A stretch of DNA of 64,000 nt from Sphingomonas aerophila (GTDB lineage: Bacteria > Pseudomonadota > Alphaproteobacteria > Sphingomonadales > Sphingomonadaceae). The position numbers were made by a program, and so were the translations under genes. Shown piece by piece: positions 17,618 through 27,584 of the stretch (position 1 is its first letter; every line of letters starts with the position of its first letter). The notes beneath the pieces were generated by a model, which was not told where the DNA came from, ran no database searches, and worked only from the letters and a program-made list of their open reading frames with translations. Location: assembly GCF_014199305.1 (NCBI RefSeq), contig NZ_JACIJK010000012.1, positions 1 to 64,000 on the forward strand, written 5' to 3'.

Positions 17618-17794
17618 ATGAAAGCTCATGACAAGCCCGCCGAGGTCGAGCAGGTGGCGGACGAGGTGCTGATCGACGGCCCGGACGGTGCCGTGTCGTC
17701 CTTCACCCCGGAAGCGGCGCTTCAGACGGCGAATCGTATCGAGCAAGCCGCAGTGGACGCGCTACTCGCCCGTCCCTGGGTCGAGGCCGATTAA
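17618..17794 (+). CDS. Small acidic protein of 58 residues
   Basis: ATG 17618 lies 7 nt after an AAGGA ribosome binding site. The product is acidic with a helical second half (TPEAALQTANRIEQAAVDALLARPW), no signal peptide and no membrane segment. I do not recognise it. Clear translation signals and coding-like composition support a real gene. It converges with the GH5-RTX gene whose 3' end begins 44 bp further on. Confidence 0.5.
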   Translation: MKAHDKPAEVEQVADEVLIDGPDGAVSSFTPEAALQTANRIEQAAVDALLARPWVEAD

Positions 17795-17838
17795 ATCCGG
17801 CACGCTGACGGCAGCCAATGGCGCAGCTCAGCGGGCGA

Positions 17839-20074
17839 TCACACGATCACGATGTCGCCGGCTGTCAGGACCTGTCCGGGATTGAGCACCGCGAACAGGG
17901 TGGCCGCGGCTGGGCCCCAGCCGTCCGCGTCATACAGGAGCGACCCGCTCGCCTGGTCGTACAGGATGTGAACGTCGGGCGTAGACGCCGTGGTGCCATA
18001 GGCAAAGCTGTTCGCTGCAAGAGCACCCGTTGTCAGGTAGGCGGTGAATATGGCGTTCTCGAGCCGCAGCTGATCCGTTCCATGAACAAGGTCCATGATG
18101 CGATCGACGTTGGTGGTGGCGTTAAGCGCCGTGTCGAACAGGAAGGCATCGGCGCCCGTGCCGCCGGCCAGAATGTCGTTCCCGGCTTTGCCCGCCAGAA
18201 CGTCATTACCATCACCGCCGAACAATGAATTGGCCGCTGAATTGCCCTCCAGCCGGTTCGCGAGCGCGTTACCGGTGCCGTTGATTGCCGCGCCGGTGCG
18301 CAGGACCAGCTTTTCGACGTTGTCCGGAAGGACATAGCTGACATCGGCGTTGACCGTGTCGGTGCCCTGCCCGGCGCTTTCGATGACCAGGTCGCCCGCA
18401 TCGTCGACGAAGTAGGTATCGTCTCCGATGCCCCCGGTCATCTTGTCGATGCCGGTGCCGCCATTCAGCTTGTCGTTGCCGGCGCCGCCTATCAGTTCAT
18501 CATTGCCGGCGTTTCCGTTCAGCACGTCGTTGCCGCCCAGGCCGCTGATGATGTCGGCCGCGGTGGTGCCGTTCAACGTGTCGGCGGCCTCTGTTCCGGT
18601 GATCGGGTTTGCGGGTCCGGGCCGGGGGACCGTCACCGATCTTGCGGATCACGATGCCGGCGACCGTCGCGTTGTCGACGCTGCCGGCGACAGTGGAGTC
18701 GAACCAAAGGTCCAGGACGCCGTCGGTTACCGTGACCGTCGCCGTCACATCGTAAGCCTCGCGGCGATCGCCAGTGGCGGCCACGATGTCGACGTGGGAC
18801 AACAGGGTCTGGTTTTCGCCCACGACGTCGAACACACGCTTGCCCGCCGTCGTCCAGTAAGTTTCGGTGAAGTGCAGGTCGACCGCATACACGCCGTTCG
18901 CGACCGGTATGTCGTACCCGAACGCCTTGCCGAACCGAACCGTCTGATAAAGCGCGTCGTCCTTGGTGGCCGTGATCAGGCTTGTGTCCTTTGACACCTT
19001 TGACGTGCCGAGCAGGAAGCTGCTGGGCGCGTCGCCAGCATAGGCGATCTGGCGCACCGTATCGTTGTAGCCGGGCCCGCCCGCGTCAATCGCGGCAACC
19101 ACGCCTGTTGCCACAGCGGGATTGGTGGTCGGGTCAAGATCATAGCGCTGCAACACGCCCAGTTGCGGGCGGTCGATCGGGTTGCCGTTGGCATCCTTTG
19201 CATTGGGTTCGATCGAGTAGCGATAGCTCCCGATCCAGGGCCCGCCGGCCCAATAGGTGGCCCCCATCCAGACTGGATGATCGTCCATATACGCCAGGGT
19301 ATTGTCGAGCGCGCGCAGGTCGAGCGGGGTTCCCTCCGATCCGAACTCACCCATGAACAGCTTGTGACCTGTGCGTTCTGCCCAGGCCGTGATCTCGATC
19401 AGGTTCTCGATGCCCTTCGTATCCGACACGGTCGGGCCGGTGCCCGAGTTCTTGGCGTCGAAGTAGTTATGGACCTCAAAGGCGTAGTTGTTGACCGGGT
19501 CGATCACTCCTTCGCCGATGACGGTATCGTTATCGTCGGAATTGGGCCGATCATAGGCGCCGCTGACCCAGGAATAAGCGCCATCCCAATAGGTGCCGGG
19601 CACCAGCACCAACTGGTTGGCGCCGGCCGCGCGAATTGCCGACATCGCCGCGTTGGCGGAGCCGATCCACTGCGTCGCGGTCTGGTCGTGCGGTTCGTTC
19701 ATCAGGCCGAAGATGATGTTGGGATAGTCGCGAAAAGCGGTCGCTACCTGTCCCCAGAAATTGGCAAAGGAAGCGTTGGATGTGCCTCCGCCGACCATCT
19801 CGCCAAAACCATAGCCGAAATTATGCGGATCCAGGACAACCTTCAGCCCCAGCGTCCGGGCATGGTCGACCACGGCCCTGATCCGGCCGAGTTCTACCGT
19901 GTCGAGGGCGCCGTCCTTTACCGGCTGCAGACGTTCCCAGTCGAAGGGAATGCGAATGACGTCCATGCCTTTGCTGGCATAATAATCGAGATAGCTGTTT
20001 CCAGGATAAACATAGGTTTTGCCATATGTGCCACCAGTCCCGAACTGCCCCGCGTAAAGATTGACCCCGATCAT
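17839..20074 (-). pseudogene. GH5 cellulase-like enzyme with malectin domain and RTX repeats, split by a frameshift
   Basis: Two overlapping frames give one secreted enzyme of about 745 residues. From ATG 20074 (RBS GGCGGAGACGATA) residues 1-310 are a GH5 barrel with acid Glu127 in LMNEPHD and nucleophile Glu243 in FMGEFG. About residues 360-500 form a malectin-like carbohydrate-binding domain. The second frame (to 17839) carries RTX nonapeptides (GGNDVLNGNAGNDELIGGAG) in two blocks and a C-terminal type I secretion signal region. No N-terminal signal peptide, consistent with type I export. The frames join at a run of five C on the coding strand (plus strand 18624-18628), and four C would restore the fusion. 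As read, the first frame stops 42 codons later, losing the export module. An upstream start at 20227 is possible but has no RBS. No type I secretion genes are in the window. Confidence 0.8.
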
Positions 20075-20312
20075 TATCGTCTCCGCCGGCCGCATCTCGC
20101 CCAACAACATGTATGGCGGGTCACGAACTATTGGCTTGTCGCGCATCTGATCTGGCGTGCGCAATCGACTGATCGCCGTCGGGAATAGTACGGATGGAGA
20201 AATCGGGCTCCTGAATACGGTGCTCAATTGCGGTTTGCTTTACGGCTTCCGGCCAGTGGGCGATGGTTTAGTGGCATGGCGGCCGCGCCGGTCGACGTGG
20301 TAGGTGACCAGC

Positions 20313-20723
20313 ATGTCCTACCAGGCCGTTCTGGCACTTCATCTGCTGGCGATAACGCTGTTCCTGGGCGGGCATGTCGCGACCGTGATCTTTCTTGCGG
20401 GAACAGGGGCCGACGGGGCGTCCGATGCGGCAGAGCTGCGCCGCCTGGCGCTTGGCAATCGGCTGATCGTTGCGCCCGCCCTCGCCATTGTCTGGATAGC
20501 CGGCCTGCACCTGGCCGACGCGGGAAACTGGTTTCCGATGCGCTGGCTTCAGATCAAGATCGTGTGCGTCGTCCTTCTGACCGCAAGCCACATCGTCCTG
20601 TCGCTCGATCTGGAGCGAGCGGCTGCCGGTGCACGGCGGCGACGCCTGCGATGGTGGCTGCTGCCGTTCTCGACAATTCTTGTTCTGGTCATCATCGGCC
20701 TGGTGACGGTTAAGCCGTCCTGA
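20313..20723 (+). CDS. Four-helix inner-membrane protein (CopD/DUF2269-like)
   Basis: A 136-residue integral membrane protein with four hydrophobic helices (about residues 5-28, 50-68, 78-98 and 110-130). The first carries a histidine, ALHLLAITLFLGGHVATVIF, and the pattern resembles small CopD/HemJ-like proteins. The second helix starts near LIVAPALAIVWIAGLHLAD. ATG 20313 is preceded by AGGTG, and GTG at 20304 is an alternative. Function is not clear, possibly a haem- or metal-related membrane protein. It is divergent from the GH5 gene and convergent with the Crp-like regulator. Confidence 0.72.
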   Translation: MSYQAVLALHLLAITLFLGGHVATVIFLAGTGADGASDAAELRRLALGNRLIVAPALAIVWIAGLHLADAGNWFPMRWLQIKIVCVVLLTASHIVLSLDLERAAAGARRRRLRWWLLPFSTILVLVIIGLVTVKPS

Positions 20724-20726
20724 TCG

Positions 20727-21446
20727 TCACCGGGTACGCTGCTGCAGGTACAGGTAGCGCGGGTCGAACTCGCCCGCGCGCCACAGGCCGGGGCGGTCGA
20801 GGACCGTCACCCTGCCGGACTGGAACTCCATCAAGCCATCCTCCCGTAGCTCCCGCAAGGTCCGGTTCACGTGCACATTGGTCAGCCCCAGGCACTCCCC
20901 GACGTCGCTTTGGGTGAGCGGCAGGTCATAGCCGGTGTCATCCGCCAACCCGACAATTCCAAGTCGGATCTGCAACTCGCTGAACAGTGTCGCCAGCCGT
21001 GCGCGCGCCGACCGGCGGCCAAGCGATACCTCCCATTCGCGGTGGATCGCGCCGTCCAGGTTGGTGCCGAACCAGTAAAGCCGGGTCAGTCGCGGAAAAT
21101 CATCGGTAATACGCTGAAGGTTCTGGTGGGGAACAAAGGCGGCGCGGCACGGTGTGAGCGCCAGAATCTCATGGTCCAGATATTTGAGCGTAAAGCTGTG
21201 CAGGTCCACGAAGTCGCCGGGGACGTGCAGCTCGGTTATTTGGCGCTGGCCGTTGCGCATGTCCTTGAAGCGGCACATGAACCCGTCAAGCAGCAGGGTG
21301 CTATGATCCTGGTCCTGGAAGGCCGGCACCACGATCTGGTCGGCCGCATATTCCCGGGTTTCTGATACAGCCGATCGGATGGCCTGCTCTTCTTCCGCCG
21401 AGACCTGTCCGCGGGCACGCAGCTTAGCCAGATGCCGTTCAATCAT
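20727..21446 (-). CDS. Crp/Fnr-family transcriptional regulator
   Basis: A 239-residue regulator. The start at ATG 21446 (MIERHLAKLRARGQVS) is chosen over 21545 because the family usually begins there. A cNMP-binding-like beta-roll (about residues 30-130, FQDQDHSTLLLDGFMCRFKDM) is followed by a dimer helix and a winged HTH (LTQSDVGECLGLTNVHVNRTLRELREDGLMEFQSGRVTVLD). No cysteine cluster, so it is not an oxygen-sensing FNR. Many sphingomonad proteins of this shape regulate stress or carbon use without binding cAMP. It lies divergent from the GH1-RmlD gene, with a 307-bp intergenic region. Confidence 0.9.
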   Translation of the reverse strand: MIERHLAKLRARGQVSAEEEQAIRSAVSETREYAADQIVVPAFQDQDHSTLLLDGFMCRFKDMRNGQRQITELHVPGDFVDLHSFTLKYLDHEILALTPCRAAFVPHQNLQRITDDFPRLTRLYWFGTNLDGAIHREWEVSLGRRSARARLATLFSELQIRLGIVGLADDTGYDLPLTQSDVGECLGLTNVHVNRTLRELREDGLMEFQSGRVTVLDRPGLWRAGEFDPRYLYLQQRTR

Positions 21447-21659
21447 GCGTTGCCGCCCATCATGTCCGGGATCGATGCAAAACCAGGCGTCCGGTGACCA
21501 CCTGTATGGCCAGGGCTCGAATTCTGAGCGCTGGCGTGTGGGCATCTAGCAGCATTTTTCATGACCGCCGAACGCGCCAAGCCGTTGAGGGTTCGCTTCC
21601 GCCGCGCCGGATCCTGCTGCAGATCAAACGATGGGTACGGTTCTCGCCCTAATAGCGTG

Positions 21660-21669
21660 AAAACGTTTT
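21660..21669. promoter_or_regulatory. AAAACGTTTT palindrome, candidate LacI-type operator
   Basis: A 10-bp perfect palindrome with the AAACGTTT core typical of LacI/GalR-family operators, 84 bp before the TTG start of the GH1-RmlD gene in the only long intergenic region of this neighbourhood. No LacI-type regulator is encoded in the window, so the assignment rests on the motif and the position only. Confidence 0.35.
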
Positions 21670-21753
21670 GATTTACGTTCATCCCAACGGTTCTGACGCA
21701 ACCCAAAGCGCCCCCGTGTTGTTGCTCACCACGTATCCTTTGGGAGAGCAGAC

Positions 21754-23794
21754 TTGCCCATCAGTGCGGCCACGCCCTGGCCCGCGCGTGCCAACACGCG
21801 CCTCGAACTCTGGGGTGGACACGAGTGCACCGTTAATCGTGTTCATGATGCGTGGTTCGACCAGACAATAAGGGCAGGGCACCAGGATCGTCCGCAGGAT
21901 CTGGCGCTGTTCGGGCAGCTTGGCATTACCCGCCTGCGCTACCCGGCCTTGTGGGAACGCATATCGCCCGAAAGCCCTGACGTGCAGGACTTTGCGTGGA
22001 CCGACGAACGCCTGCCAGAGATACGGCGGCTGGGCATGCAGCCTATCGTGACGCTGTGCCATCATGGCAGCGGCCCGCATTATACCTCGCTGCTCGACGA
22101 CAGCTTCGCGCCCGGCCTGGCCCGCCACGCCGCCGCCGTCGCAGGGCGCTATCCCTGGATCGAGGATTATACCCCGGTCAACGAACCACTGACCACCGCG
22201 CGGTTCAGCGCGCTCTACGGCTTCTGGTACCCGCGTCACCGGGATGAACGCGCATTCTGGCACGCGTCGCTCAACGAGATAGATGCGACGCGACTGTCGA
22301 TGCGGGCGATCCGGCAGATCAATCCCGCCGCGCGACTGATCCAGACCGACGACCTTGGCTACTGCCATGCATCTTCGCCCTTGCAGGCGGAGGCCGATTT
22401 CCAGAACGAGCGGCGCTGGATGGGTTGGGACCTGTTGTGTGGCACCGTCGTGCCCGGCCATCCGCTATGGGCCCGGATCGCAGGCTTTGGCCTGGGTGAC
22501 CGGCTGCGGAGAATCGCTGACGATCCGTGCCCGCCCGACGTGATCGGCATCAACCATTACCTGTCGAGCGAGCGGTTGCTGGACCACCATGTCGAGCGCC
22601 ATGGCGGGCGCGGCGTCGCGGATGCTGGCGTTCATCTGTCGAATGGCGTCGCCCATGTCGACGTCGACGCCGCGCGCAGCATACCCGACCAGGTGATCGG
22701 GCTGTCCGGCCTGATCGAGCAAGCCTGGGAACGATACCGGCTGCCGATCGCGGTTACCGAGTGCCACAACGGTTCCACCCGCGACGAGCAGGCGCGCTGG
22801 TTCATTGAAGGCTGGGACACGGCCGAAGCGCTGCGCCAGCGCGGCGTGGAGGTGCTGGCGCTGACCGCCTGGTCGCTGCTCGGCAGCTATGACTGGAACC
22901 GGATGGTGAGGAGCACCGGCGGCCATCACGAGGCGGGCGTGTTCGACGTGCGCGGGGGTGAGCCGCGCCCGACGCTGATGGCGCGCGTGCTGAAGGACCT
23001 GGCAGAGGGCAGGCGCCCCGCCGGGCCGGGGGTGGGCGAGCGGGGCTGGTGGCACGCGGAGCGCCGCGTTCCGACGATCAAGACCGTGACGGCCGCGCCG
23101 TTCGCCATTGTTGCCGGCGATCCCATGCTGACCGACGCTGCGGTCGCGGCATGCACCATTCGGGCCCTGCCGCATGTCGTCCTGGACACGCCCTCTCCAG
23201 CGCGCCTGGCCGCTGAACGTCCCTGGGCGATCTTTGATGCTCGCATGGACAGGGCCGCCACCAGCGCCGGAATGGGCGGCATACCATGCCGAACGGGACA
23301 TCATCGGCGCTGTGGTCCGGATCGTAGAGCCGGGCGCTTCGGCTGCCGTGGCCGGCCGCGAGTGGCTGACCGTCGACGCCGCACCCTTGTTCGGCCCTGC
23401 CGAGCCGCATCTGCTGGCCGAGGTGCTGGACGCCCTGGATGAGGGCAAGCAGGTGGTCGTCGACGGCCAGCAGGAATGGCGCGGCAGCTATGCGCCATGC
23501 CTGGTCGACGGCGTGATCGATCTGTTGCTGGATGGGCATCGCGGGCCGGTGAGCTTCCAGCCAGAGCGTGGCTGGACCGATGCGGAGATCGCCCGCGCCC
23601 TGGCGGCGGTCGCCGGCCATGATCCCTCGCGGATCCTGCCGATGAATGGCGAAGCCGCGATGACCGGGTTGGACGAGGGTGGCTTGTCCTATCTTCCTTG
23701 CCTGGAAACGGTCCTGGAGCGCTTCGTTGGTGATCGCCGACGCTGCCGCGACTGGGTCGAGGCGGGCGAGATATTGCTGGAGGCGGCTGAGTGA
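21754..23794 (+). pseudogene. GH1 glycosidase fused to an RmlD-like reductase domain, frameshifted
   Basis: TTG 21754 behind GGGAGAG. The first ~420 residues are a family 1 glycosyl hydrolase barrel, with acid/base in TPVNEP (Glu144) and nucleophile in AVTEC (Glu336). After a Pro/Gly linker comes a dTDP-4-dehydrorhamnose-reductase-like domain. The coding frame shifts inside a GGG at 23252-23254. Removing one G gives DARMDRPPPAPEWAAYHAERD and a single ~680-residue protein ending at 23794. The usual GxxGxxG nucleotide loop is not seen (IVAGDPMLTDAAVAA instead), so the reductase part may be non-catalytic. GH1-RmlD fusions occur in alphaproteobacteria from memory. As read, the second half is not translated with the first. 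The M61 gene starts inside the stop codon. Confidence 0.75.
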
Positions 23795-25725
23795 GCGACG
23801 AGGGCAAACAGCAAGCATTGCAGCTCGATCGCGGTGAACGGGGCGCTCCGGCTCAGCCGATCCCCGATCTGCCGCCGATCCCCGAACCGCGCGACGAAGC
23901 CTATCCCGGGACGCTGCGCTTGCGGGTGGACGCGAGCGACGTAGAGCGCCGCATCTTCACCGTGCGGGAAACGATACCGGTGGTCCGGTCCGGACCGATG
24001 ATGCTGCTTTATCCGAAATGGCTTCCGGGCTTCCACGCCCCCCAGGCTCCTATCGAGCTGTTCGCCGGCCTGGAGGTTCGGGCGGGGGGCAGTGTGGTGA
24101 CCTGGGAGCGGGACCCGGTGACGGTGAACGCGTTCCGGGTCGACGTTCCCGAAGACGTTGACGCGCTGGAGGTAAGCTTTCAGTTCCTGTCCCCGACAGA
24201 CGCGTCCCAGGGGCGCGTGCTGTGTTCGGAGGACATGCTGTTCCTGCCCTGGAACACGGTCGTGCTCTACCCGGCCGGCCACTACGCCCGGCAGATCGCG
24301 GTAGAGCCAACCCTGACCCTGCCCAAGGGTTGGAAGATGGCAACGGCCCTGGATGGGGCGGAGCAGGACGGGGCGGACTGGCGTTTCGCACCGGTGCCGC
24401 TTGACGTGCTGGTCGATTCACCCGTGCTCGCGGGCCGGTATTTTCGCCGGGTTCCGCTTTCGGACGGAGTGTTCCTCAACATCGCGGCCGACCAGCCGTC
24501 TCTGCTCGACGCGACGCCAGAGCAGCTGGCTGCGCATGGCGGCGTGGTTACCCAGGCCGATCGCCTGTTCCGCGCCCGCCACTTCGACCGATATGAAATG
24601 CTGCTGGCGCTCAGCGACGAGCTGTCCACCGCAGGAATCGAGCATCATCGCTCTTTCGAAGGGGTGAGCCTGCCGGGGTATTTCACCGAATGGGAGCAAA
24701 GCTTCCCGCGCCGCGACACCGTACCGCACGAATATGTGCATAGCTGGAACGGCAAGCATCGGCGCGGGGCGGACAGCTGGTCGCCTTGTTTCGAAAAGCC
24801 GATCCGCAACAGCTTGATGTGGGTCTATGAAGGGCAGACCCAATATTGGAGCCGCGTGCTGGCCGTCCGGTCGGGCCTGTGGACCCCCGAACAGGGACTG
24901 GGTGCCCTCGCGGTAACAGCGTCGCGCTATGACGTGCGGCCGGGTAGCCGCTGGCGGCCGACGATCGACACGACGCGCGATCCCATTATCGCCGCCCGCG
25001 CGCCGCTGCCCTGGTCAAGCTGGCAACGAAGCGAGGATTATTATTCCGAAGGGTCGCTGATGTGGCTCGACGTCGACACGCTGCTGCGGCAGTTGTCGGG
25101 GGATACGCGGTCGTTGGACGACTTCGCGCAGGGCTTTTTCGGCTCGCAGGACGGCAGCTGGGCGACCGACACCTATGTCTTTGCCGATGTGGTGGACACG
25201 CTCAACGGCATCGCGGCCTATGACTGGCACGCGTTCTTCGAGAAAAACCTGACCGAAACGCATGAACGCGCGCCACTCGGTGGGCTGGAGCGTGGTGGCT
25301 ACCGGCTGGTCTATCGCGACAGGCCCAATGTTTTCCAGGCGGCGATGGATGCGCTGTCGGGCCAAGTCGATCTAACCCATTCGCTGGGGCTGATCGTGGC
25401 GAGCGAGGGCAAGCTGGCCGACGTGCTGTGGGGTGGCCCGGCCTTTGCTGCGCGGCTGACAATCGGCGCGCGCATCCTGGCGGTGGGCGACCGCGCCTTC
25501 TCGCCCGACATTCTGATGCAGGCGGTTCGCGACGGTCGCTCCACTGGCGGGGTCGACCTGACCATTACGCGGGGGAAGTTGATCCGCTCGGTCCGTATCG
25601 ACTTTAACGGCGGCCTGCGCTTCCCATGGCTGGAGCCGTTGGACGACGGGCAATCCCGCCGCCTGGACACGATCCTGCAGCCGCTGCCTGATGCGACGGG
25701 AAGTGCGAGAAAAACCTTAATCTAG
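23791..25725 (+). CDS. M61-family metallopeptidase (glycyl aminopeptidase-like)
   Basis: A 644-residue protein with an N-terminal beta domain (MLLYPKWLPGFHAPQAPIE, about residues 70-90) and a gluzincin catalytic domain with HEYVH at residues 313-317 and the third ligand in WVYEGQTQYW (about 348-352). A PDZ-like segment follows near 530-610. This is the peptidase M61 architecture. The variant HEYVHSWNGK replaces the more common HEFFHTWN but keeps both His and the Glu. GTG 23791 overlaps the stop of the upstream frame (GTGA), a sign of translational coupling with the GH1-RmlD gene. No signal peptide, so a cytoplasmic location is likely. The substrate is unknown. Confidence 0.88.
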   Translation: MSDEGKQQALQLDRGERGAPAQPIPDLPPIPEPRDEAYPGTLRLRVDASDVERRIFTVRETIPVVRSGPMMLLYPKWLPGFHAPQAPIELFAGLEVRAGGSVVTWERDPVTVNAFRVDVPEDVDALEVSFQFLSPTDASQGRVLCSEDMLFLPWNTVVLYPAGHYARQIAVEPTLTLPKGWKMATALDGAEQDGADWRFAPVPLDVLVDSPVLAGRYFRRVPLSDGVFLNIAADQPSLLDATPEQLAAHGGVVTQADRLFRARHFDRYEMLLALSDELSTAGIEHHRSFEGVSLPGYFTEWEQSFPRRDTVPHEYVHSWNGKHRRGADSWSPCFEKPIRNSLMWVYEGQTQYWSRVLAVRSGLWTPEQGLGALAVTASRYDVRPGSRWRPTIDTTRDPIIAARAPLPWSSWQRSEDYYSEGSLMWLDVDTLLRQLSGDTRSLDDFAQGFFGSQDGSWATDTYVFADVVDTLNGIAAYDWHAFFEKNLTETHERAPLGGLERGGYRLVYRDRPNVFQAAMDALSGQVDLTHSLGLIVASEGKLADVLWGGPAFAARLTIGARILAVGDRAFSPDILMQAVRDGRSTGGVDLTITRGKLIRSVRIDFNGGLRFPWLEPLDDGQSRRLDTILQPLPDATGSARKTLI

Positions 25726-25805
25726 GGCAACGTCAGGAACTTCGGCGGCCTTGCTCGCTTGACGAGGCAGATGGGCGTGATCGCCCGAACCCGAGGAGCT
25801 TATTG

Positions 25806-26954
25806 ATGCTGGCGATGAATTATCGCGGCCCGTACCGCGTTCGTGCGGACGAAAAGCCGATGCCGCAGATCCTCCACCCCGAGGACGCGATCATTCGGGT
25901 CACCCGATCGTGCATCTGCGGGTCCGACCTTCATCTGTACCACGGCATGGTTCCCGACACGCGCGTCGGCATGACATTCGGGCACGAGTTCTGCGGCATC
26001 GTGGAACAGGTCGGCCCGGCGATCCAGAACCTGAAGGTCGGCGACCATGTGCTGGTGCCGTTCAACATCGCGTGCGGGAAGTGCCATTTCTGCCAGCAGG
26101 GCCTGTTCGGCAACTGCCATGAGTCCAACGCGCAGGCGACAGCGGTGGGCGGCATTTATGGCTATTCCCACACCGCGGGCGGCTATGACGGCGGCCAGGC
26201 GCAGTATGTTCGTGTGCCATATGCCGATGTTGGCCCGACGGTGATCCCGGACTGGATGGACCCGGACGATGCCGTTCTGCTGACCGATGTCGTCCCGACC
26301 GGCTACCAGGCCGCCGAAATGGGCGCGATCAAGCCCGGCGACACGGTGGTGGTGTTCGGCGCCGGCCCCGTCGGCCTGATGGCCGCGCGCTCGGCATGGC
26401 TGTTCGGCGCGGGTCGCGTCATTGTCATCGACTGCGAGGAATACCGGCTGGAGTTCGCACGAACATTCGGCCCGGCGGAGGTCTATAACTTCCGCGAGAT
26501 CGACGACGTGGTTGTGTTCCTGAAAAAGCAGACGGACTCGCTCGGCGCCGACGTGTGCATCGACGCGGTCGGCGGCGATGCGTCGGGCAACGCACTGCAA
26601 TGGTTCTTTGGCACCAAGCTGAAGCTGGAGGCAGGCAACGCGATCGCGCTTCACTGGGCGATCAACTCGGTCAAGAAGGGCGGTGTCGTGTCGATGGTCG
26701 GCGTGTACGGCCCGACCGGCAACATGGTCCCGATTGGCAACGTCGTGAACAAGGGCATCACCATTCGCGCCAACCAGGCATCGGTGAAGCGGCTGCTGCC
26801 CCGCCTAATCGAGCATATCCGCGCAGGGCACATCAACCCCAAGGCGATGATCACCCACCGCGTGCCGCTGGCCGACGTTGCGGACGCGTACCACATCTTC
26901 GCTGCTAAGCTCGACGGCTGCATCAAGCCCGTGCTGCTGCCCAACGGCGCGTGA
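25806..26954 (+). CDS. Zinc-dependent alcohol dehydrogenase (formaldehyde/threonine dehydrogenase-like MDR)
   Basis: A 382-residue medium-chain dehydrogenase. The catalytic-zinc motifs are CICGSDLHLYHG (around residue 37) and GHEFCG. The structural-zinc cysteines are in ACGKCHFCQQGLFGNC. The Rossmann loop is FGAGPVGLMAA near residue 180. The length and the LHWAINSVKKGGVVSMVGVYG segment match glutathione-independent formaldehyde dehydrogenase-like members. ATG 25806 follows GAGGAGC; TTG 25803 is an alternative. It opens a same-strand cluster with a membrane-anchored hypothetical protein, a glutaredoxin and a hemerythrin-like protein (gaps 12 bp or less, or overlaps), pointing to a redox or stress role. 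Confidence 0.9.
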   Translation: MLAMNYRGPYRVRADEKPMPQILHPEDAIIRVTRSCICGSDLHLYHGMVPDTRVGMTFGHEFCGIVEQVGPAIQNLKVGDHVLVPFNIACGKCHFCQQGLFGNCHESNAQATAVGGIYGYSHTAGGYDGGQAQYVRVPYADVGPTVIPDWMDPDDAVLLTDVVPTGYQAAEMGAIKPGDTVVVFGAGPVGLMAARSAWLFGAGRVIVIDCEEYRLEFARTFGPAEVYNFREIDDVVVFLKKQTDSLGADVCIDAVGGDASGNALQWFFGTKLKLEAGNAIALHWAINSVKKGGVVSMVGVYGPTGNMVPIGNVVNKGITIRANQASVKRLLPRLIEHIRAGHINPKAMITHRVPLADVADAYHIFAAKLDGCIKPVLLPNGA

Positions 26955-26966
26955 GGAGAAACGAAC

Positions 26967-27584
26967 ATGGCACAGGCTTTGGTCGACACGTCCACGATCC
27001 CCGGCTGGGGGGTCGACACGGACCCGAAGAACAATCCCACCTATCCGATGCGGCACATCGAGGACCAGAAGACCCGCGGTCTGACCTGGCATCGCCCGCC
27101 GTTGCAGGAGCCGCAGGTCGAGGTGCTGCAATCGATCGAGCACAACCGCCTGCCCGCGGTGGTCGGCACCTCCACGCCGCCCAGCGGCCTGTCCGGCGCG
27201 ATCCGCCGCTACGCCTTTCGGCGCAGCGAGTCCGATTGGTGGCATTGGCTGCTGCTGATGGGCGCTGACCGGATCAACGTGGTCGAGGGCGTGATCGAGG
27301 ATCTGGCCGCCGGAAAGGTGCCGAACGTGCCCGCCGAGATGGGCGCCAAGTCGGAATGGCAGCACAACAAGAACGGCTTCCTGCTGAAAGCCGGGGCGAC
27401 GCTGGCGATCGGCGCAGTGCTGGTCGCGATCGTGCAGGCGCGGCGCGAAGACCGGGCCGACGAGGATGAAGGCGAAACCATCGCTGCCGAGCCTGCGCAC
27501 GTGACGGCCCGCGTCGACGAACCGGTGCTGCCCGCGGACCTGGCGACGTCGCAAGTGGTGCCTTTGCCGGGGCTGGACGCATAA
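26967..27584 (+). CDS. Membrane-anchored hypothetical protein in the ADH-glutaredoxin cluster
   Basis: A 205-residue protein, hydrophilic at the N-terminus (residues 1-120, with SESDWWHWLLLMGADRINVVEG), then a single membrane helix near residues 138-156 (LLKAGATLAIGAVLVAIVQA), then an acidic tail. I recognise no named family. It lies between the dehydrogenase and the glutaredoxin and overlaps the glutaredoxin start at 27584, so it is co-transcribed. The body may be a helix-rich cytoplasmic domain tethered to the inner membrane. Confidence 0.75.
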   Translation: MAQALVDTSTIPGWGVDTDPKNNPTYPMRHIEDQKTRGLTWHRPPLQEPQVEVLQSIEHNRLPAVVGTSTPPSGLSGAIRRYAFRRSESDWWHWLLLMGADRINVVEGVIEDLAAGKVPNVPAEMGAKSEWQHNKNGFLLKAGATLAIGAVLVAIVQARREDRADEDEGETIAAEPAHVTARVDEPVLPADLATSQVVPLPGLDA

